Part shown: positions 18,066-27,529 of the stretch, piece by piece
How the letters are laid out: each line of letters begins with the position of its first letter
How positions within the stretch are numbered: position 1 is the first letter of the stretch
Origin: Epilithonimonas zeae
Lineage (GTDB): Bacteria > Bacteroidota > Bacteroidia > Flavobacteriales > Weeksellaceae
Direction of reading: 5' to 3'
Assembly: GCF_023278365.1 (NCBI RefSeq)
Contig: NZ_CP075338.1
Location: forward strand, 620,001-684,000
Length of the DNA stretch: 64,000 nt
Notes under the pieces: model-generated
What the model was told of the DNA's origin: nothing
Seen by the model: only the letters and a program-made list of their open reading frames with translations
Database searches by the model: none
Made by a program: the position numbers and the translations under genes

Positions 18066-18827
18066 TTGACTTCACCTGACGATAACCTACAATTCCGTTT
18101 GGTAGAAGCCGACCAAGCTATTTCTGATTTTGTCTACTGTTTTTCGGCCTTCCATAACATAGCGGCAATTGAAGAAGGCATTATTATTCCTAACGGTAAG
18201 ATAGACCTGGTATTGTCCCTTGATGATAAAGGGCAATTCCATATCAGTCTTTTAGGTCTGGAAACTGAGCCGAAGATGACACCGAAGCAGACGTTTACCA
18301 AATTCTTCTCTATCAGTTTTGAACCGTTGGCGGTTGAATACATCCTTCGAACTGAGGTTGCTGACCTGCTTAACAGCGGTAAGAAAATGCCTGATAATTT
18401 CTGGGGATTCACAGCTGAGGATCTTTCTGACTTCGAGGTTTTCTGTTTAAAAGCATCCCGCGTCATCACCTCTCTCATTCCTAATGAAGTAGATCAGAGG
18501 AAACAGCTTCTTTTTGCAGAATTACGGATGGCAAATGGAGAAGTTAAAGTAGGAGAAATTGCAGAAAAGCTGGGTTGGAGTTCCCGACAGATCAATCAAT
18601 ATTTCAATCGTTTCTTAGGCGTTTCATTAAAAACCTACTGCAGAATTCTGCGCTTTCAGTCTTCATTGCGACACATCTGGGAGGGTGAATTATATCCGCA
18701 GCTAAGCTACACAGACCAATCCCATTTTATCAAAGAAGTAAAAAAATTATCCGGCGTATCACCGAAGGAACTCAGCCGTAATGAAAATAGCCGATTTTTA
18801 CAATTTTTAGTTTACGATAAGAAATAG
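18066..18827 (+). CDS. AraC-family transcriptional regulator (TTG start)
   Basis: A 253-aa regulator. The N-terminal 150 or so residues resemble the DUF6597/cupin-like sensory part (FRLVEADQAISDFVYCF, IIPNGKIDLVLSL). The C-terminal part has two AraC-type HTH motifs (VGEIAEKLGWSSRQINQYFNRFLG and the region YTDQSHFIKEVKKLSGVSPKEL). No ATG is available near the start of homology, so TTG at 18066 is chosen. It follows the ArsR-like stub by 3 bp and in the same frame. The monooxygenase gene lies 22 bp downstream and is a likely target or operon member. Confidence 0.8.
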   Translation: MTSPDDNLQFRLVEADQAISDFVYCFSAFHNIAAIEEGIIIPNGKIDLVLSLDDKGQFHISLLGLETEPKMTPKQTFTKFFSISFEPLAVEYILRTEVADLLNSGKKMPDNFWGFTAEDLSDFEVFCLKASRVITSLIPNEVDQRKQLLFAELRMANGEVKVGEIAEKLGWSSRQINQYFNRFLGVSLKTYCRILRFQSSLRHIWEGELYPQLSYTDQSHFIKEVKKLSGVSPKELSRNENSRFLQFLVYDKK

Positions 18828-18849
18828 CTTTGCCGGAAAAAGTAACAAG

Positions 18850-20010
18850 ATGCTATTAGAAAATAAGAAAGTTGTCATTATCGGTGCGGGTCCCGGAGGT
18901 CTTACACTTGCAAGACTTCTCCAACAAAAGAATATTAAAGTCCAGGTTTATGAGAGAGATTATGATAAAAATGCCAGAGTAAAGGGTTCGCCATTAGACC
19001 TGCATCAGGATTCGGGACTGGCAGCACTGAAAGAAGCTGGTCTTATGGAGGCGTTCCAACAAAATTTTCTCCGTGGTGCAGACCGTGAAAAAATTATGGA
19101 TCAAAACTCAGAGATCCACTACAGCGACCATCACCATAAAAAAGAAGACGATTTTAATAATAAATATTTTCGTCCCGAGATTGACCGCGGCGTGCTTCGC
19201 AGCATTTTACTTCAATCCCTAATGCCGAATACTGTCGTGTGGAACAGTCATTTTATCTCGATGGAACCTCAGGACAATGGTTGGCTACTTCACTTTAAAG
19301 ATTCTGCTTCAGTTTACGCTGATTTGGTAATTGGTGCAGACGGTGCTAACAGTAAAATTCGCTCCTATATCACTGATATTAAACCTTTCTATACAGGTAT
19401 TACAATGCTGGAAGGACATATTGAGGATGCTTCCCGCAATGCACCTGTTATTAATACACTTTTGGAAGGGGGCAAAATTATGGCATTTGGCAACAATCAA
19501 AATCTTTTGATGGGACAGAAAAGTAATGGTGATATAGGATATTATGCCAGCTTTAGAGCACCAGAGGATTGGAGAAGACATAATGGAATTCTTCATTATA
19601 ACAACAATGAGGTCTTGCAGTGGTTTCAGTTAGCTTACAGTCAGTGGAATCCTATCTGGGAACAATTATTTACTGCTGCCACACCGCCGCTTATTCCAAG
19701 ACCGATCTATTGCGTGCCATTGGATCAGTATTGGGTTGCTAATCATAATGTGACCGTTTTAGGAGACGCTGCTCACGTGATGCCGCCTTTTGCAGGCGAA
19801 GGCGTTAACATGGCTATGCTTGATGCTTTGAAATTGAGCCAATTGCTGACTGCAGATGCTAAAACAAATATGCTGGAGACCATTGCTGCTTACGAGGAAG
19901 AAATGAGAGCAAGAACATCTGTTATAGCTCAAGAATCCCTTCAAAATGGAGAAATCATGCATAACGAAGATGCCCTGAAGTCCATGGTTGAAATGTTTTC
20001 AAGGCATTAG
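18850..20010 (+). CDS. Tet(X)-like FAD-dependent monooxygenase
   Basis: A 386-aa class A flavoprotein hydroxylase. It has the N-terminal GxGxxG FAD motif (VVIIGAGPGGLTLARLLQ), the YERD motif binding the ribose, a DG motif (DLVIGADGANSKIR) and the late GD motif (VTVLGDAAHVMPPFAGEGVN). Length and layout match Tet(X) (388 aa), including RGSPLDLH-like and PEIDRGVLRSILL segments, so it belongs to the group that hydroxylates tetracyclines or other aromatic compounds. Family membership does not prove tetracycline inactivation. It sits directly after an AraC-type regulator, which suggests inducible expression. Confidence 0.85.
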   Translation: MLLENKKVVIIGAGPGGLTLARLLQQKNIKVQVYERDYDKNARVKGSPLDLHQDSGLAALKEAGLMEAFQQNFLRGADREKIMDQNSEIHYSDHHHKKEDDFNNKYFRPEIDRGVLRSILLQSLMPNTVVWNSHFISMEPQDNGWLLHFKDSASVYADLVIGADGANSKIRSYITDIKPFYTGITMLEGHIEDASRNAPVINTLLEGGKIMAFGNNQNLLMGQKSNGDIGYYASFRAPEDWRRHNGILHYNNNEVLQWFQLAYSQWNPIWEQLFTAATPPLIPRPIYCVPLDQYWVANHNVTVLGDAAHVMPPFAGEGVNMAMLDALKLSQLLTADAKTNMLETIAAYEEEMRARTSVIAQESLQNGEIMHNEDALKSMVEMFSRH

Positions 20011-20305
20011 ATATTTGATGATTTTGTAATTATTATTCGACATTGTTTTGTATTTCTCGGCAACGTTGATGTAATGTATGGATTTTTTTGAATCTGATTT
20101 TCCTTCTTTTAGCTTAGTTAAATTATTCAAATTAGGACATCCTGAAGAACAATTTTAGCAATTTAAAATTAGTCGCCTTATCGTGTAAACTTAATAGAAT
20201 GCTACTCGGACTATTTGTTAAAAGATATTGATAATTATTTGAAGCTATTAATACATCATTAATGTTGATAATGCATCTCATTACAATTAATTGTATTAAC
20301 AGAAT
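20011..20305. other. Intergenic region between convergent genes
   Basis: About 295 bp of AT-rich sequence between the monooxygenase (+) and the DUF2306 gene (-). No ORF, RNA or clear terminator hairpin was recognised. Confidence 0.5.
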
Positions 20306-20935
20306 TTAACTGTCTGATAAAAGAGATTCACCCGCAATTTTATTCTTTTTATTAATAAAATAAGCCACAAAAATATTGGGAATCCAACAGAGCCAGGCAA
20401 CAGTAATGTATGAAATTGAATTATCATCGGTTATTTTTACTAAAAGTGGATACCATAGTCTCAAAGTAACGGCAGCAAAAGTACAGGCATAACTGTATAT
20501 CATAAGCTGTTGGTGGGCTACTATATTTCCTTTTCTAATTGCTAAAAAAGCTGTAAGCGTCATTATAAACCAGACCAATCCTAGAGATATGAATCCCAAT
20601 GCCGCGGCAGCACCTTCATTGGCATAAAATCCCAGATAGATTCCTGAAAGAGAACCTATCAATGCAGAGGTAATGTAGATTTTCCCCAACATTCTATGTA
20701 GTTTCAAATGTTTATTTCGGAATTTGCTGCCGAATTGCGTCCATCCGATCAGTAATGAAAGACCAGCGAAAATAATATGCAGGAAAAATGCAGCTTTCCA
20801 AACTAAATCAGCAAGAAGCTCTGGCGCTTTGGTGTGTAAGAAAGTATTTTTATGATCTACAAAAACATAGGTCAAAGGATAGGCACCAATCATAAGCGCA
20901 AGAATACAATTCAGGATAAACAGTAGTTTTCTCAT
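20306..20935 (-). CDS. DUF2306 family membrane protein
   Basis: A 209-aa polytopic membrane protein with about six helices. The arrangement of a first helix with a periplasmic loop, then HIIFAGLSLLIGWTQF, a Lys/Arg loop (RNKHLKLHRMLGKIYI), GFYANEG and AHQQLMIYSYACTFAAVTLRLW matches the DUF2306 family. The conserved His residues (HRMLGK, AHQQLM) suggest a cofactor or metal, but the function is not established. It appears to be a single-gene unit, with about 120 bp to the AraC-type gene upstream. Confidence 0.75.
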   Translation of the reverse strand: MRKLLFILNCILALMIGAYPLTYVFVDHKNTFLHTKAPELLADLVWKAAFFLHIIFAGLSLLIGWTQFGSKFRNKHLKLHRMLGKIYITSALIGSLSGIYLGFYANEGAAAALGFISLGLVWFIMTLTAFLAIRKGNIVAHQQLMIYSYACTFAAVTLRLWYPLLVKITDDNSISYITVAWLCWIPNIFVAYFINKKNKIAGESLLSDS

Positions 20936-21058
20936 ATGGATTTCTAAAATTTCTGTAAAAGTCAGGATTACAGGTGATCAAAGTGTTCCAAAATGAAAGA
21001 TGATACCTATTTTTGATAATTTAAATATAAAATAATCGGTATTTTGTAGGAAATAGTC

Positions 21059-22222
21059 TCAGGAAATAAGCTTCTGATCTTTTAAAAATTCTCGAGGTGA
21101 ACAGCCTGTATATTTCTTAAAATTTCTATTGAATGAGGTTTTGGAATTGAATCCGCATTCGAATGCCAATGTCAGAATTGTAAATTTTTGATTTTCTGGT
21201 AATACAACGATTCTTTTAAATTCTTCGATGCGGTAGCGGTTGATGTAATCGTAGAAGTTTTTATTTTCGACAGAGTTGATGGTTTGTGACAATACATTGG
21301 GATGAACATCGAGTAGTTTTGCAATATGATTCAGATTGATTTCCGGATCTTTATACAGCTTCTGATCATTCATCATAGAATTTAATTTTTTGTAAACGCG
21401 TTGTATCGTTTCATCACCTGCAAAATTTTTCTGGTATTTTGGATATTCAACATCCTCGTCAGTATTTAAATTCTCATCGTTCTTCTTGTCGAGTACAGCC
21501 GGATTCAAAATACCAACTTTACTGATTCCAAAATAAGCGGCCAATACTACAAATAATACAACGAGGGAAAAAATAAGGATCTCACTTTTTATGATAACAG
21601 CCACCCAGATCGTCGATATCCCGATAATGAGGTAATATCCCCAGTTAAGATTGATTTTTTCGGTGTTGGAAAAAATATTTGATATCTGTCTCTGATATTT
21701 TTTTATCGTCAATGTACTCAAAATCACATAAAAAATACCTGACAAAGCAATTATTACGCTTATTATGGTACGCAATACTTTGTAAGAACCTCCATTATGT
21801 CGGTAAATCTCAATCTTATCGTGGGATGACATCAGAAAAAAATCAATCAAGAAAAAGTAAGTAATCAAAACAGGCGCAAGATGAAGAAACCACATTTTTC
21901 TTTTGGGATAATTTCCTGTAAGACAACTGATATACAAATATAGCATTGGACCGTGAACCAAAGGCAAAGGTATTTCTAATCCAAGGAGATAAGGAAATCT
22001 AATGTATGAATTCGAAAATATAAATAAAAAACAGATCAGATGGATCCCGATTAACAGGAACCACGCCGAAAGAAGATAATCTGCCAATCTTTTCTGAGGC
22101 TTCCCCAATAATAGAAAACAGGCAAAAAAAGCAATCAAAATTCCGGCTAAATAAAATAGTTGGGAAGAAAAAGATTCTACATCGAAACCCATTAAATTTA
22201 AAATGAACTGAAATATATTCAT
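21059..22222 (-). CDS. Membrane-anchored AraC-family regulator
   Basis: A 387-aa protein with about seven to eight hydrophobic helices over residues 1-235, then a short acidic linker (KNDENLNTDEDVEYPKYQ) and a C-terminal AraC HTH_18 domain (INLNHIAKLLDVHPNVLSQTIN, LTLAFECGFNSKTSFNRNFKKY, TGCSPREFL). This 7TM-plus-AraC architecture is frequent in Bacteroidetes and suggests sensing of a membrane or periplasmic signal. It is divergent from the secreted protein at 22395, which may be its target. The ligand is unknown. Confidence 0.88.
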   Translation of the reverse strand: MNIFQFILNLMGFDVESFSSQLFYLAGILIAFFACFLLLGKPQKRLADYLLSAWFLLIGIHLICFLFIFSNSYIRFPYLLGLEIPLPLVHGPMLYLYISCLTGNYPKRKMWFLHLAPVLITYFFLIDFFLMSSHDKIEIYRHNGGSYKVLRTIISVIIALSGIFYVILSTLTIKKYQRQISNIFSNTEKINLNWGYYLIIGISTIWVAVIIKSEILIFSLVVLFVVLAAYFGISKVGILNPAVLDKKNDENLNTDEDVEYPKYQKNFAGDETIQRVYKKLNSMMNDQKLYKDPEINLNHIAKLLDVHPNVLSQTINSVENKNFYDYINRYRIEEFKRIVVLPENQKFTILTLAFECGFNSKTSFNRNFKKYTGCSPREFLKDQKLIS

Positions 22223-22394
22223 TTTAAATTTAATGAGAAAATGAAAACAAAGCTTCCTTATTTCATATCACTTTCCCAATCGTGTTTCTGAGTATAGTTT
22301 TAGGATATAATTTCAAATTTGGCATTGATATATTTTGAATGGAAACGTTATTTCTTTTATTTTAGGGGGATCAAAGATTTAAATGCTCTTCCAT

Positions 22395-23066
22395 ATGACT
22401 AAAAAACTGTTATTTATTTTGATGTTAAGCTTAATGTTTAGTTTACAGTCCAAAGCTCAAAACAAAGCAATAACTCCATCTGATCTACTGACGTTTCAGG
22501 TAACTGCCAAGAAAACGGTCTATAAAGGTAAAGACGCTTTAGCCTTGGAAATTCCTGGCCAAGCCATTGGAGACAATACATTAGCGATCTTGAAAGACAT
22601 CGATTTTCATAACGGTATTATTGAAGCTACAATTTCCGGGCAGCCGCTTGCGAATGCGGGAGAAACGGCTCGTGGGTTTATTGGAATTGCATTCAGGGCA
22701 GCTTTGGATGCTTCTAAAATGGAAGTTTTTTATTTGCGGCCAACCAATGGAAGGGCAGAAGATCAGATTCGTAGAAACCACTCCAGTCAATATATTTCCA
22801 TTCCGGGATTTCCTTGGGAAAAATTGAGAAAAGAAACACCGGAAAAGTACGAATCATACGTAGATATAGTGCCTGCAGAATGGATCAAAATAAAAATTGT
22901 TGTAAAGGATGATACGGCAAGGTTGTATGTTAATGGTGCTTCTCAGCCTACCTTGATCGTCAACGACCTGAAACAGGGGAAAGATGTTCGAGGAAGTATT
23001 GGATTATGGATAGGTCCCGGAACTTTAGGATACTTTACAGATGTTAAAGTGATCAAAGAAGATTGA
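22395..23066 (+). CDS. Secreted LamG/DUF1080-like concanavalin-fold protein
   Basis: With the start at Met5 of the frame (22395) the protein has a clean signal peptide (MTKKLLFILMLSLMF, cleavage after SKAQ); the frame itself opens at 22383. The mature part of about 200 residues has the pattern of a concanavalin/LamG jelly roll (DFHNGIIEATISGQP, GFIGIAFRA, WIKIKIVVKDDTARLYVNG, GSIGLWIGPGTLGYFTDVKV), similar to DUF1080 proteins, some of which act on glycosides. No catalytic residue can be assigned. A bidirectional terminator follows. Confidence 0.75.
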   Translation: MTKKLLFILMLSLMFSLQSKAQNKAITPSDLLTFQVTAKKTVYKGKDALALEIPGQAIGDNTLAILKDIDFHNGIIEATISGQPLANAGETARGFIGIAFRAALDASKMEVFYLRPTNGRAEDQIRRNHSSQYISIPGFPWEKLRKETPEKYESYVDIVPAEWIKIKIVVKDDTARLYVNGASQPTLIVNDLKQGKDVRGSIGLWIGPGTLGYFTDVKVIKED

Positions 23067-23101
23067 TATATATGACTTACAAATTCAAAATACATATCAA
23101 A

Positions 23102-23135
23102 AAATCCCCGCACTGATAAAAGTACGGGGATTTTT
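23102..23135. terminator. Bidirectional terminator between convergent genes
   Basis: A 9-bp stem AAATCCCCG / CGGGGATTT with a 14-nt loop is flanked by T on the plus strand and A on the other side. It lies between the DUF1080-like gene and the ABC-permease/peptidase gene. Confidence 0.85.
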
Positions 23136-23156
23136 CATTTATTAAAATCTTCAAAA

Positions 23157-26100
23157 TTATTCAGAACGGAATAAATTATAAATTTTCTTCCTGATTTCAC
23201 CATTAGGACTTACCTTATAAATTTCTTGTAGCAAATCCAAAGTAATCGGTTTTTTAGGATATTGATTATGGAAAAGAAAACTTTTAAGTGCTGCATTTAC
23301 CTTGTCTTCGCCAATTAGTTCGCATAGTTTCACCATAACCACCGCACCTTTTGAATAAGAAATATGCGTATTTTCACCGCTCACTTTGTATAGCGGCTGA
23401 TTTTCAGATAAGCCTTTTTCATTATCAAAAATCTGTTGATGCACTTTTACTCTTTCCATCATTTTTTCTTTTCCGTGCATCTTTTTGTAGATCATCATTT
23501 CGGTGTACATCGCTAAGGTTTCAGTCAGCATCACTGCGCCTTCTCTGTCATCGGGATCGATCTGGCTGTTTCCCCACCAGAGATGCGAAAGTTCGTGCCC
23601 TGCAAGCTCATTGATGACATCCTGATTTTGATCAGCTTTAATATTGGTGTGGAAAAGCATATCTTCCGTCATAAAAATAGATGAAGGATAAGCGGTAGCT
23701 GCAAAACCTTTCGTAAAAGAAGAAACTTCCGCAAAGCTGATGGTTTTGAAGGGATATTTTCCAAAATTCTGTGTACAGTAATCCAACGTAATTTTTGCAT
23801 TTTCAAGTAAATGATTAACGTTTTCCGAATGTTTTTTGTTATAAAAAATATTGATCGTAATGCCTTTATAAATCAAGCTTTTCACCTGATATTTTGCAGA
23901 GGAAACAGCAAAACGAAACGGAATTTTATTCGATCTGTAATGAAAATAGTTTCGGTTATCTTTACGGTAATGTTGAATCAGATCTCCGGTTCCTACAACG
24001 GTCTGGTCTTTTTCTGTGGAAACGGTCATATCCAGATTAATGAAATCTTTTTTGAATACTTCAGGAGCTTCTAATTTTTTTAATTCCGATCGTTTTCCCA
24101 GTTTAAATTCTGCCCGTTTTTCTTCATCTTCAATTTCATTATCAGCTTGATATCCGAAAGTTGGAAAATATCGGCTGATTCTCATAAAAGAACCATTTTC
24201 TATAATGGAATTGAAAGAATCGTGACCATTGACGGCAGACCAGTGATAGGAAATTTTAAAATCCAGACTGGCAGTTTCTCCAGGCTTTAAAGGGTTTTTC
24301 AAACCAATTTCAGTTACTTGCTGAGTAATTTTTCTTGATTCGTAAGCTGTATTGAAATGGGCTGATTCTATTTGAAGATCAGGATTGAAATTAATCAAAA
24401 TCTTGTCAATAGGTTGATTGGTTTGATTTAACAACCTATATGTTCCATTAATCTTATAAGAATTTTCAGATGGATAAAGCTGTATTTCGGTGGTCACATC
24501 AGTAATGGTAGGTTGTGCAAGATCTTTATAATGTTTGAATTTCCTTTCATATTGAGCCGATTGTACCATCTTTTCATCTCCGTTTTGAGGAATATAGCCT
24601 TTCATAAAAACATTTCCGGCAAAAGCTCCAACAGATAATATAAAAACTGTGAGAATGAGTTGTTTTACATTCCATTTTTTTGTTTTGAAGCTTTTATTAA
24701 TCAGCCAAAAACAAGCAATTAAACTTAGTCCGAACAGCAATCGTTCTGCAAAAGCTGACGCGTAAGGTCCGTATCCGTTAAAATCGCTGTAAACGCCTTT
24801 GTAATCTGAAAATATTCTCAATAATGGAATGGATATGATTTTTTTCGAGACAGGTCCTGCGAATGTAAAACCCACAAGCACAGAAATTCCCAGTGCTACA
24901 AATCGATTTTGGATATTGTCATTGATCAGCAAAATAAAAGCTGAAAAAAGGATCAGTGGAAAAGTATTAAAAAGAACGGTTCCCAAATAGGCATTCCAAT
25001 CGATGTGAAAATAGCTGTAAATGAATTGAAATATCAATCCTTCGACAATTAAAATGAACGTAAGAAAGAAAAATAAGACACTGATGGAAAGAAAATGTCC
25101 GCCGAGTTTATTTTTAGAAAAATAAGTGCTTTTCTCAATCAGTGAAAACCCCGATGAATGGCTTCTCCAGTACAAATCATTAATAAAATAAATGGCGATC
25201 AGCATTCCAAATAGATGGAAATTTTCCGAAATGGTAGTCGACATCAATCCTGAACTTGCATATTTTTGAGGAAGACGAATTCCCTTTTCGATTTCAGCGT
25301 ACATTTCCATTCCAACAAAAAATAAGAGTAATATTGAAATGGCTACAATAGTGATACTTTTAAAAAGGTAAATGAGGTCGATTTTTGCAAATGATAGTAC
25401 GGATTTTATATCAGAAATAAATCCAAAAGAAGATTTCGCGGTTGTAAATGGTTTTAAATTTTTATTAAAAGAAATACTTGCGACCTTGTTTTTGCTTTTA
25501 TTTTTGTTTTGGGAAGGTGGAGAGAATGAAAACAGTTTGTAAGTCAATACCAAAAGTAACATTGAAATAATTACAAAAACGATTCTGTTGATCAATAAAA
25601 ATCCGGTAAATGGTACAATCAATTCATTCTTTTGTTGAGCCGATAACGTTCTTGCTTCAAAAAAATAAGATGAAATTCCAAAAGGGTCTATCAATGCTGA
25701 TAATTGCTGTGTTTGCAATGATTGCGGTAAACTTCCTGCCATAAACGGCGAATTTGAAAAAACGAGGATCACCATATAAAGAACGTAAAGAAACAGTCCG
25801 CCGACAACAACCAGAAGTTTTTTCTTGGTGGTAAATGAAATGAAAAATAAAAAGCTGCAGACTACAATACAATTGATTCCTCCGAAAATAAGAAGAGGGT
25901 AGAAGTAATGCCAAAAATGAAAATGTTGCTGAATTTCACTTCCTGTTCTTAGATTTTGTCCGATTATAAATCCGATCATTAAAAATATAAAACTGAAGAA
26001 AGTCTGCAGAAAAAAATTAAGAAATTTTCCCTGCAGATATGTTCGTTTCGAAAAAGGATACGAGAAAATGAGAATATCAAATTTCGAATCCCAATCTTTA

Positions 26101-26327
26101 AAAAGCACCTGAATGGCAAAAATTATGGCAAAAAAGATGATAACCAGACTTAATAATCCTGTCATAAAACCAATTGTGTACGGAGAATTTAAATAAATTC
26201 CTTCTCCAACGGTAAGATTGAACTGATTTCCACAGAAAATGCCGATTAACAGGAGAATTAAGGTAACGAAATATGCAGACCAACGCTTGATTGTACGTTT
26301 GGCCTCAAATAAAAATAAAACATTCAT
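23157..26327 (-). CDS. ABC-2 type permease fused to an M1-family aminopeptidase domain
   Basis: A 1056-aa protein. Residues 1-570 or so contain about a dozen hydrophobic helices in two blocks, as in ABC-2 exporter permeases. Residues from about 600 form an M1 (gluzincin) aminopeptidase-like region with the zinc motif HELSH (His911) followed by the downstream Glu in ETLAMY. The cognate ATPase gene ends 2 bp upstream. Fused permease-peptidase proteins of this type are known in Bacteroidetes, but the substrate is unknown. The peptidase should lie outside the membrane and could trim an exported peptide or protein. A GxMEN exopeptidase motif was not seen in the usual form (the region reads KGFAATAYPSS), so substrate specificity may be unusual. 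Confidence 0.85.
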   Translation of the reverse strand: MNVLFLFEAKRTIKRWSAYFVTLILLLIGIFCGNQFNLTVGEGIYLNSPYTIGFMTGLLSLVIIFFAIIFAIQVLFKDWDSKFDILIFSYPFSKRTYLQGKFLNFFLQTFFSFIFLMIGFIIGQNLRTGSEIQQHFHFWHYFYPLLIFGGINCIVVCSFLFFISFTTKKKLLVVVGGLFLYVLYMVILVFSNSPFMAGSLPQSLQTQQLSALIDPFGISSYFFEARTLSAQQKNELIVPFTGFLLINRIVFVIISMLLLVLTYKLFSFSPPSQNKNKSKNKVASISFNKNLKPFTTAKSSFGFISDIKSVLSFAKIDLIYLFKSITIVAISILLLFFVGMEMYAEIEKGIRLPQKYASSGLMSTTISENFHLFGMLIAIYFINDLYWRSHSSGFSLIEKSTYFSKNKLGGHFLSISVLFFFLTFILIVEGLIFQFIYSYFHIDWNAYLGTVLFNTFPLILFSAFILLINDNIQNRFVALGISVLVGFTFAGPVSKKIISIPLLRIFSDYKGVYSDFNGYGPYASAFAERLLFGLSLIACFWLINKSFKTKKWNVKQLILTVFILSVGAFAGNVFMKGYIPQNGDEKMVQSAQYERKFKHYKDLAQPTITDVTTEIQLYPSENSYKINGTYRLLNQTNQPIDKILINFNPDLQIESAHFNTAYESRKITQQVTEIGLKNPLKPGETASLDFKISYHWSAVNGHDSFNSIIENGSFMRISRYFPTFGYQADNEIEDEEKRAEFKLGKRSELKKLEAPEVFKKDFINLDMTVSTEKDQTVVGTGDLIQHYRKDNRNYFHYRSNKIPFRFAVSSAKYQVKSLIYKGITINIFYNKKHSENVNHLLENAKITLDYCTQNFGKYPFKTISFAEVSSFTKGFAATAYPSSIFMTEDMLFHTNIKADQNQDVINELAGHELSHLWWGNSQIDPDDREGAVMLTETLAMYTEMMIYKKMHGKEKMMERVKVHQQIFDNEKGLSENQPLYKVSGENTHISYSKGAVVMVKLCELIGEDKVNAALKSFLFHNQYPKKPITLDLLQEIYKVSPNGEIRKKIYNLFRSE

Positions 26328-26329
26328 AA

Positions 26330-27202
26330 CTATGGTTTTTGAGTAAGCGTATGGAAATAAACGTGTTCCAACGATGGATAGACTGCCGTAAAATCTGAAA
26401 GCGGTAGTTCCGAAAACGCAGTGATATATAATTCTCTTTCAATCAGTTGTTGGCTGATGATCCTGTAATTGGATTGATAATCTTCCAGCTGATCTTTTTC
26501 AATTGGTTTTGACCAGATCTTATTTTCCAGCTCGGAGATCAGTTCGGTTGGATTTCCCTTTGTGAGAAGGTTTCCTTTGTTGATAATGGCTACTTCTGAA
26601 CACAGATTCCGGACATCTTCAACCAAATGTGTGGAAAGAATCACGATCACATCATTGCTGATTTCGTTTAGTAAAGAATTGAAACGGTTTCGTTCCTCGG
26701 GATCCAGACCAGCGGTGGGTTCGTCAACTATAATGATCTTAGGATTTCCCAGCAAAGCCTGTGCAACACCGAAACGTTGCCGCATCCCGCCGGAAAAGGT
26801 ATGGACTTCCTTATTTTTAAAATCAGAAAGATTGACTTTTTCCAATAGGTTTAGAATTTGGTTATTCCGTTCAGAATTATTGCTGATCCCTTTCAATAAA
26901 GCTATATGTTGTAAAAGATCATACGCAGATACTTTGGGATAAACGCCAAAATCCTGAGGCAGAAATCCGAGATTTTGTTTAATATGATCCGGATTTTCAG
27001 AAACATCGATTTCGTTAAAAATGATTGTGCCCGAAGTTGGTTTCTGCAGTCCAACGATGGTTTTCATCAATGATGATTTTCCGGCGCCGTTGGGTCCCAA
27101 TAAACCAAACATTCCGTTTTCTATATTCAAAGAAATATCTTTAATAGCTTGAAAACCATTTTTGTAGGTGAGGGTTAGGTTGTTAATTGTTAAAGTATTC
27201 AT
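26330..27202 (-). CDS. ABC transporter ATP-binding protein
   Basis: A 290-aa nucleotide-binding subunit with Walker A (GLLGPNGAGKSS), Q-loop (LPQDFG), ABC signature (FSGGMRQRFGVAQALL), Walker B (IIIVDEPTAGLDPEERN) and the H-loop (LSTHLVED). It is 2 bp upstream of the permease-peptidase gene, so the two form an exporter. The XRE-type regulator and DUF2975 gene lie upstream on the same strand. Confidence 0.95.
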   Translation of the reverse strand: MNTLTINNLTLTYKNGFQAIKDISLNIENGMFGLLGPNGAGKSSLMKTIVGLQKPTSGTIIFNEIDVSENPDHIKQNLGFLPQDFGVYPKVSAYDLLQHIALLKGISNNSERNNQILNLLEKVNLSDFKNKEVHTFSGGMRQRFGVAQALLGNPKIIIVDEPTAGLDPEERNRFNSLLNEISNDVIVILSTHLVEDVRNLCSEVAIINKGNLLTKGNPTELISELENKIWSKPIEKDQLEDYQSNYRIISQQLIERELYITAFSELPLSDFTAVYPSLEHVYFHTLTQKP

Positions 27203-27321
27203 AGGCTTGATTTTAGGTCATAGAATTCCTGGCAACGTTTCCATTGCTTTTAAAATTGTGCGTAAAAAATGTTGGTGGTAAAGCTAATTGACTAAGGTCA
27301 CAAAAGCTTTTAATATTTAAT

Positions 27322-27528
27322 TTATTCTTCTTTATACTCCAGAATATCTCCTGGCTGACATTCCAACGCTTTACAGATCGCTTCCAGTGTATCGAAACGC
27401 ACACCTTTAGCTTTTCCGGTTTTTAGAACAGAGAGATTGACATTACTAATTCCTATTTTTTCTGCCAATTCTTTACTCTGCATTTTTCTCTTGGCAAGCA
27501 TAACGTCTAAGTTGATGATAATCGGCAT
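27322..27528 (-). CDS. XRE-family (YozG-like) HTH regulator
   Basis: A 68-residue helix-turn-helix protein (RKMQSKELAEKIGISNVNLSVLKTGKAKGVRFDTLEAICKALECQ in pattern, ending PGDILEYKEE). The frame is open to 27588, but Met21 at 27528 is the real start: it gives the usual YozG-type beginning (MPIIINLDVMLAKR) and begins one base after the stop codon of the DUF2975 gene. The two are a common pair in Flavobacteriia and are probably co-transcribed. Confidence 0.9.
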   Translation of the reverse strand: MPIIINLDVMLAKRKMQSKELAEKIGISNVNLSVLKTGKAKGVRFDTLEAICKALECQPGDILEYKEE

Positions 27529-27529
27529 T

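Noticed and set aside
18850-20010. Calling the monooxygenase a tet(X) resistance gene
   Set aside because: Layout is similar but identity to Tet(X) is clearly limited by eye; substrate needs testing, so only Tet(X)-like is stated.
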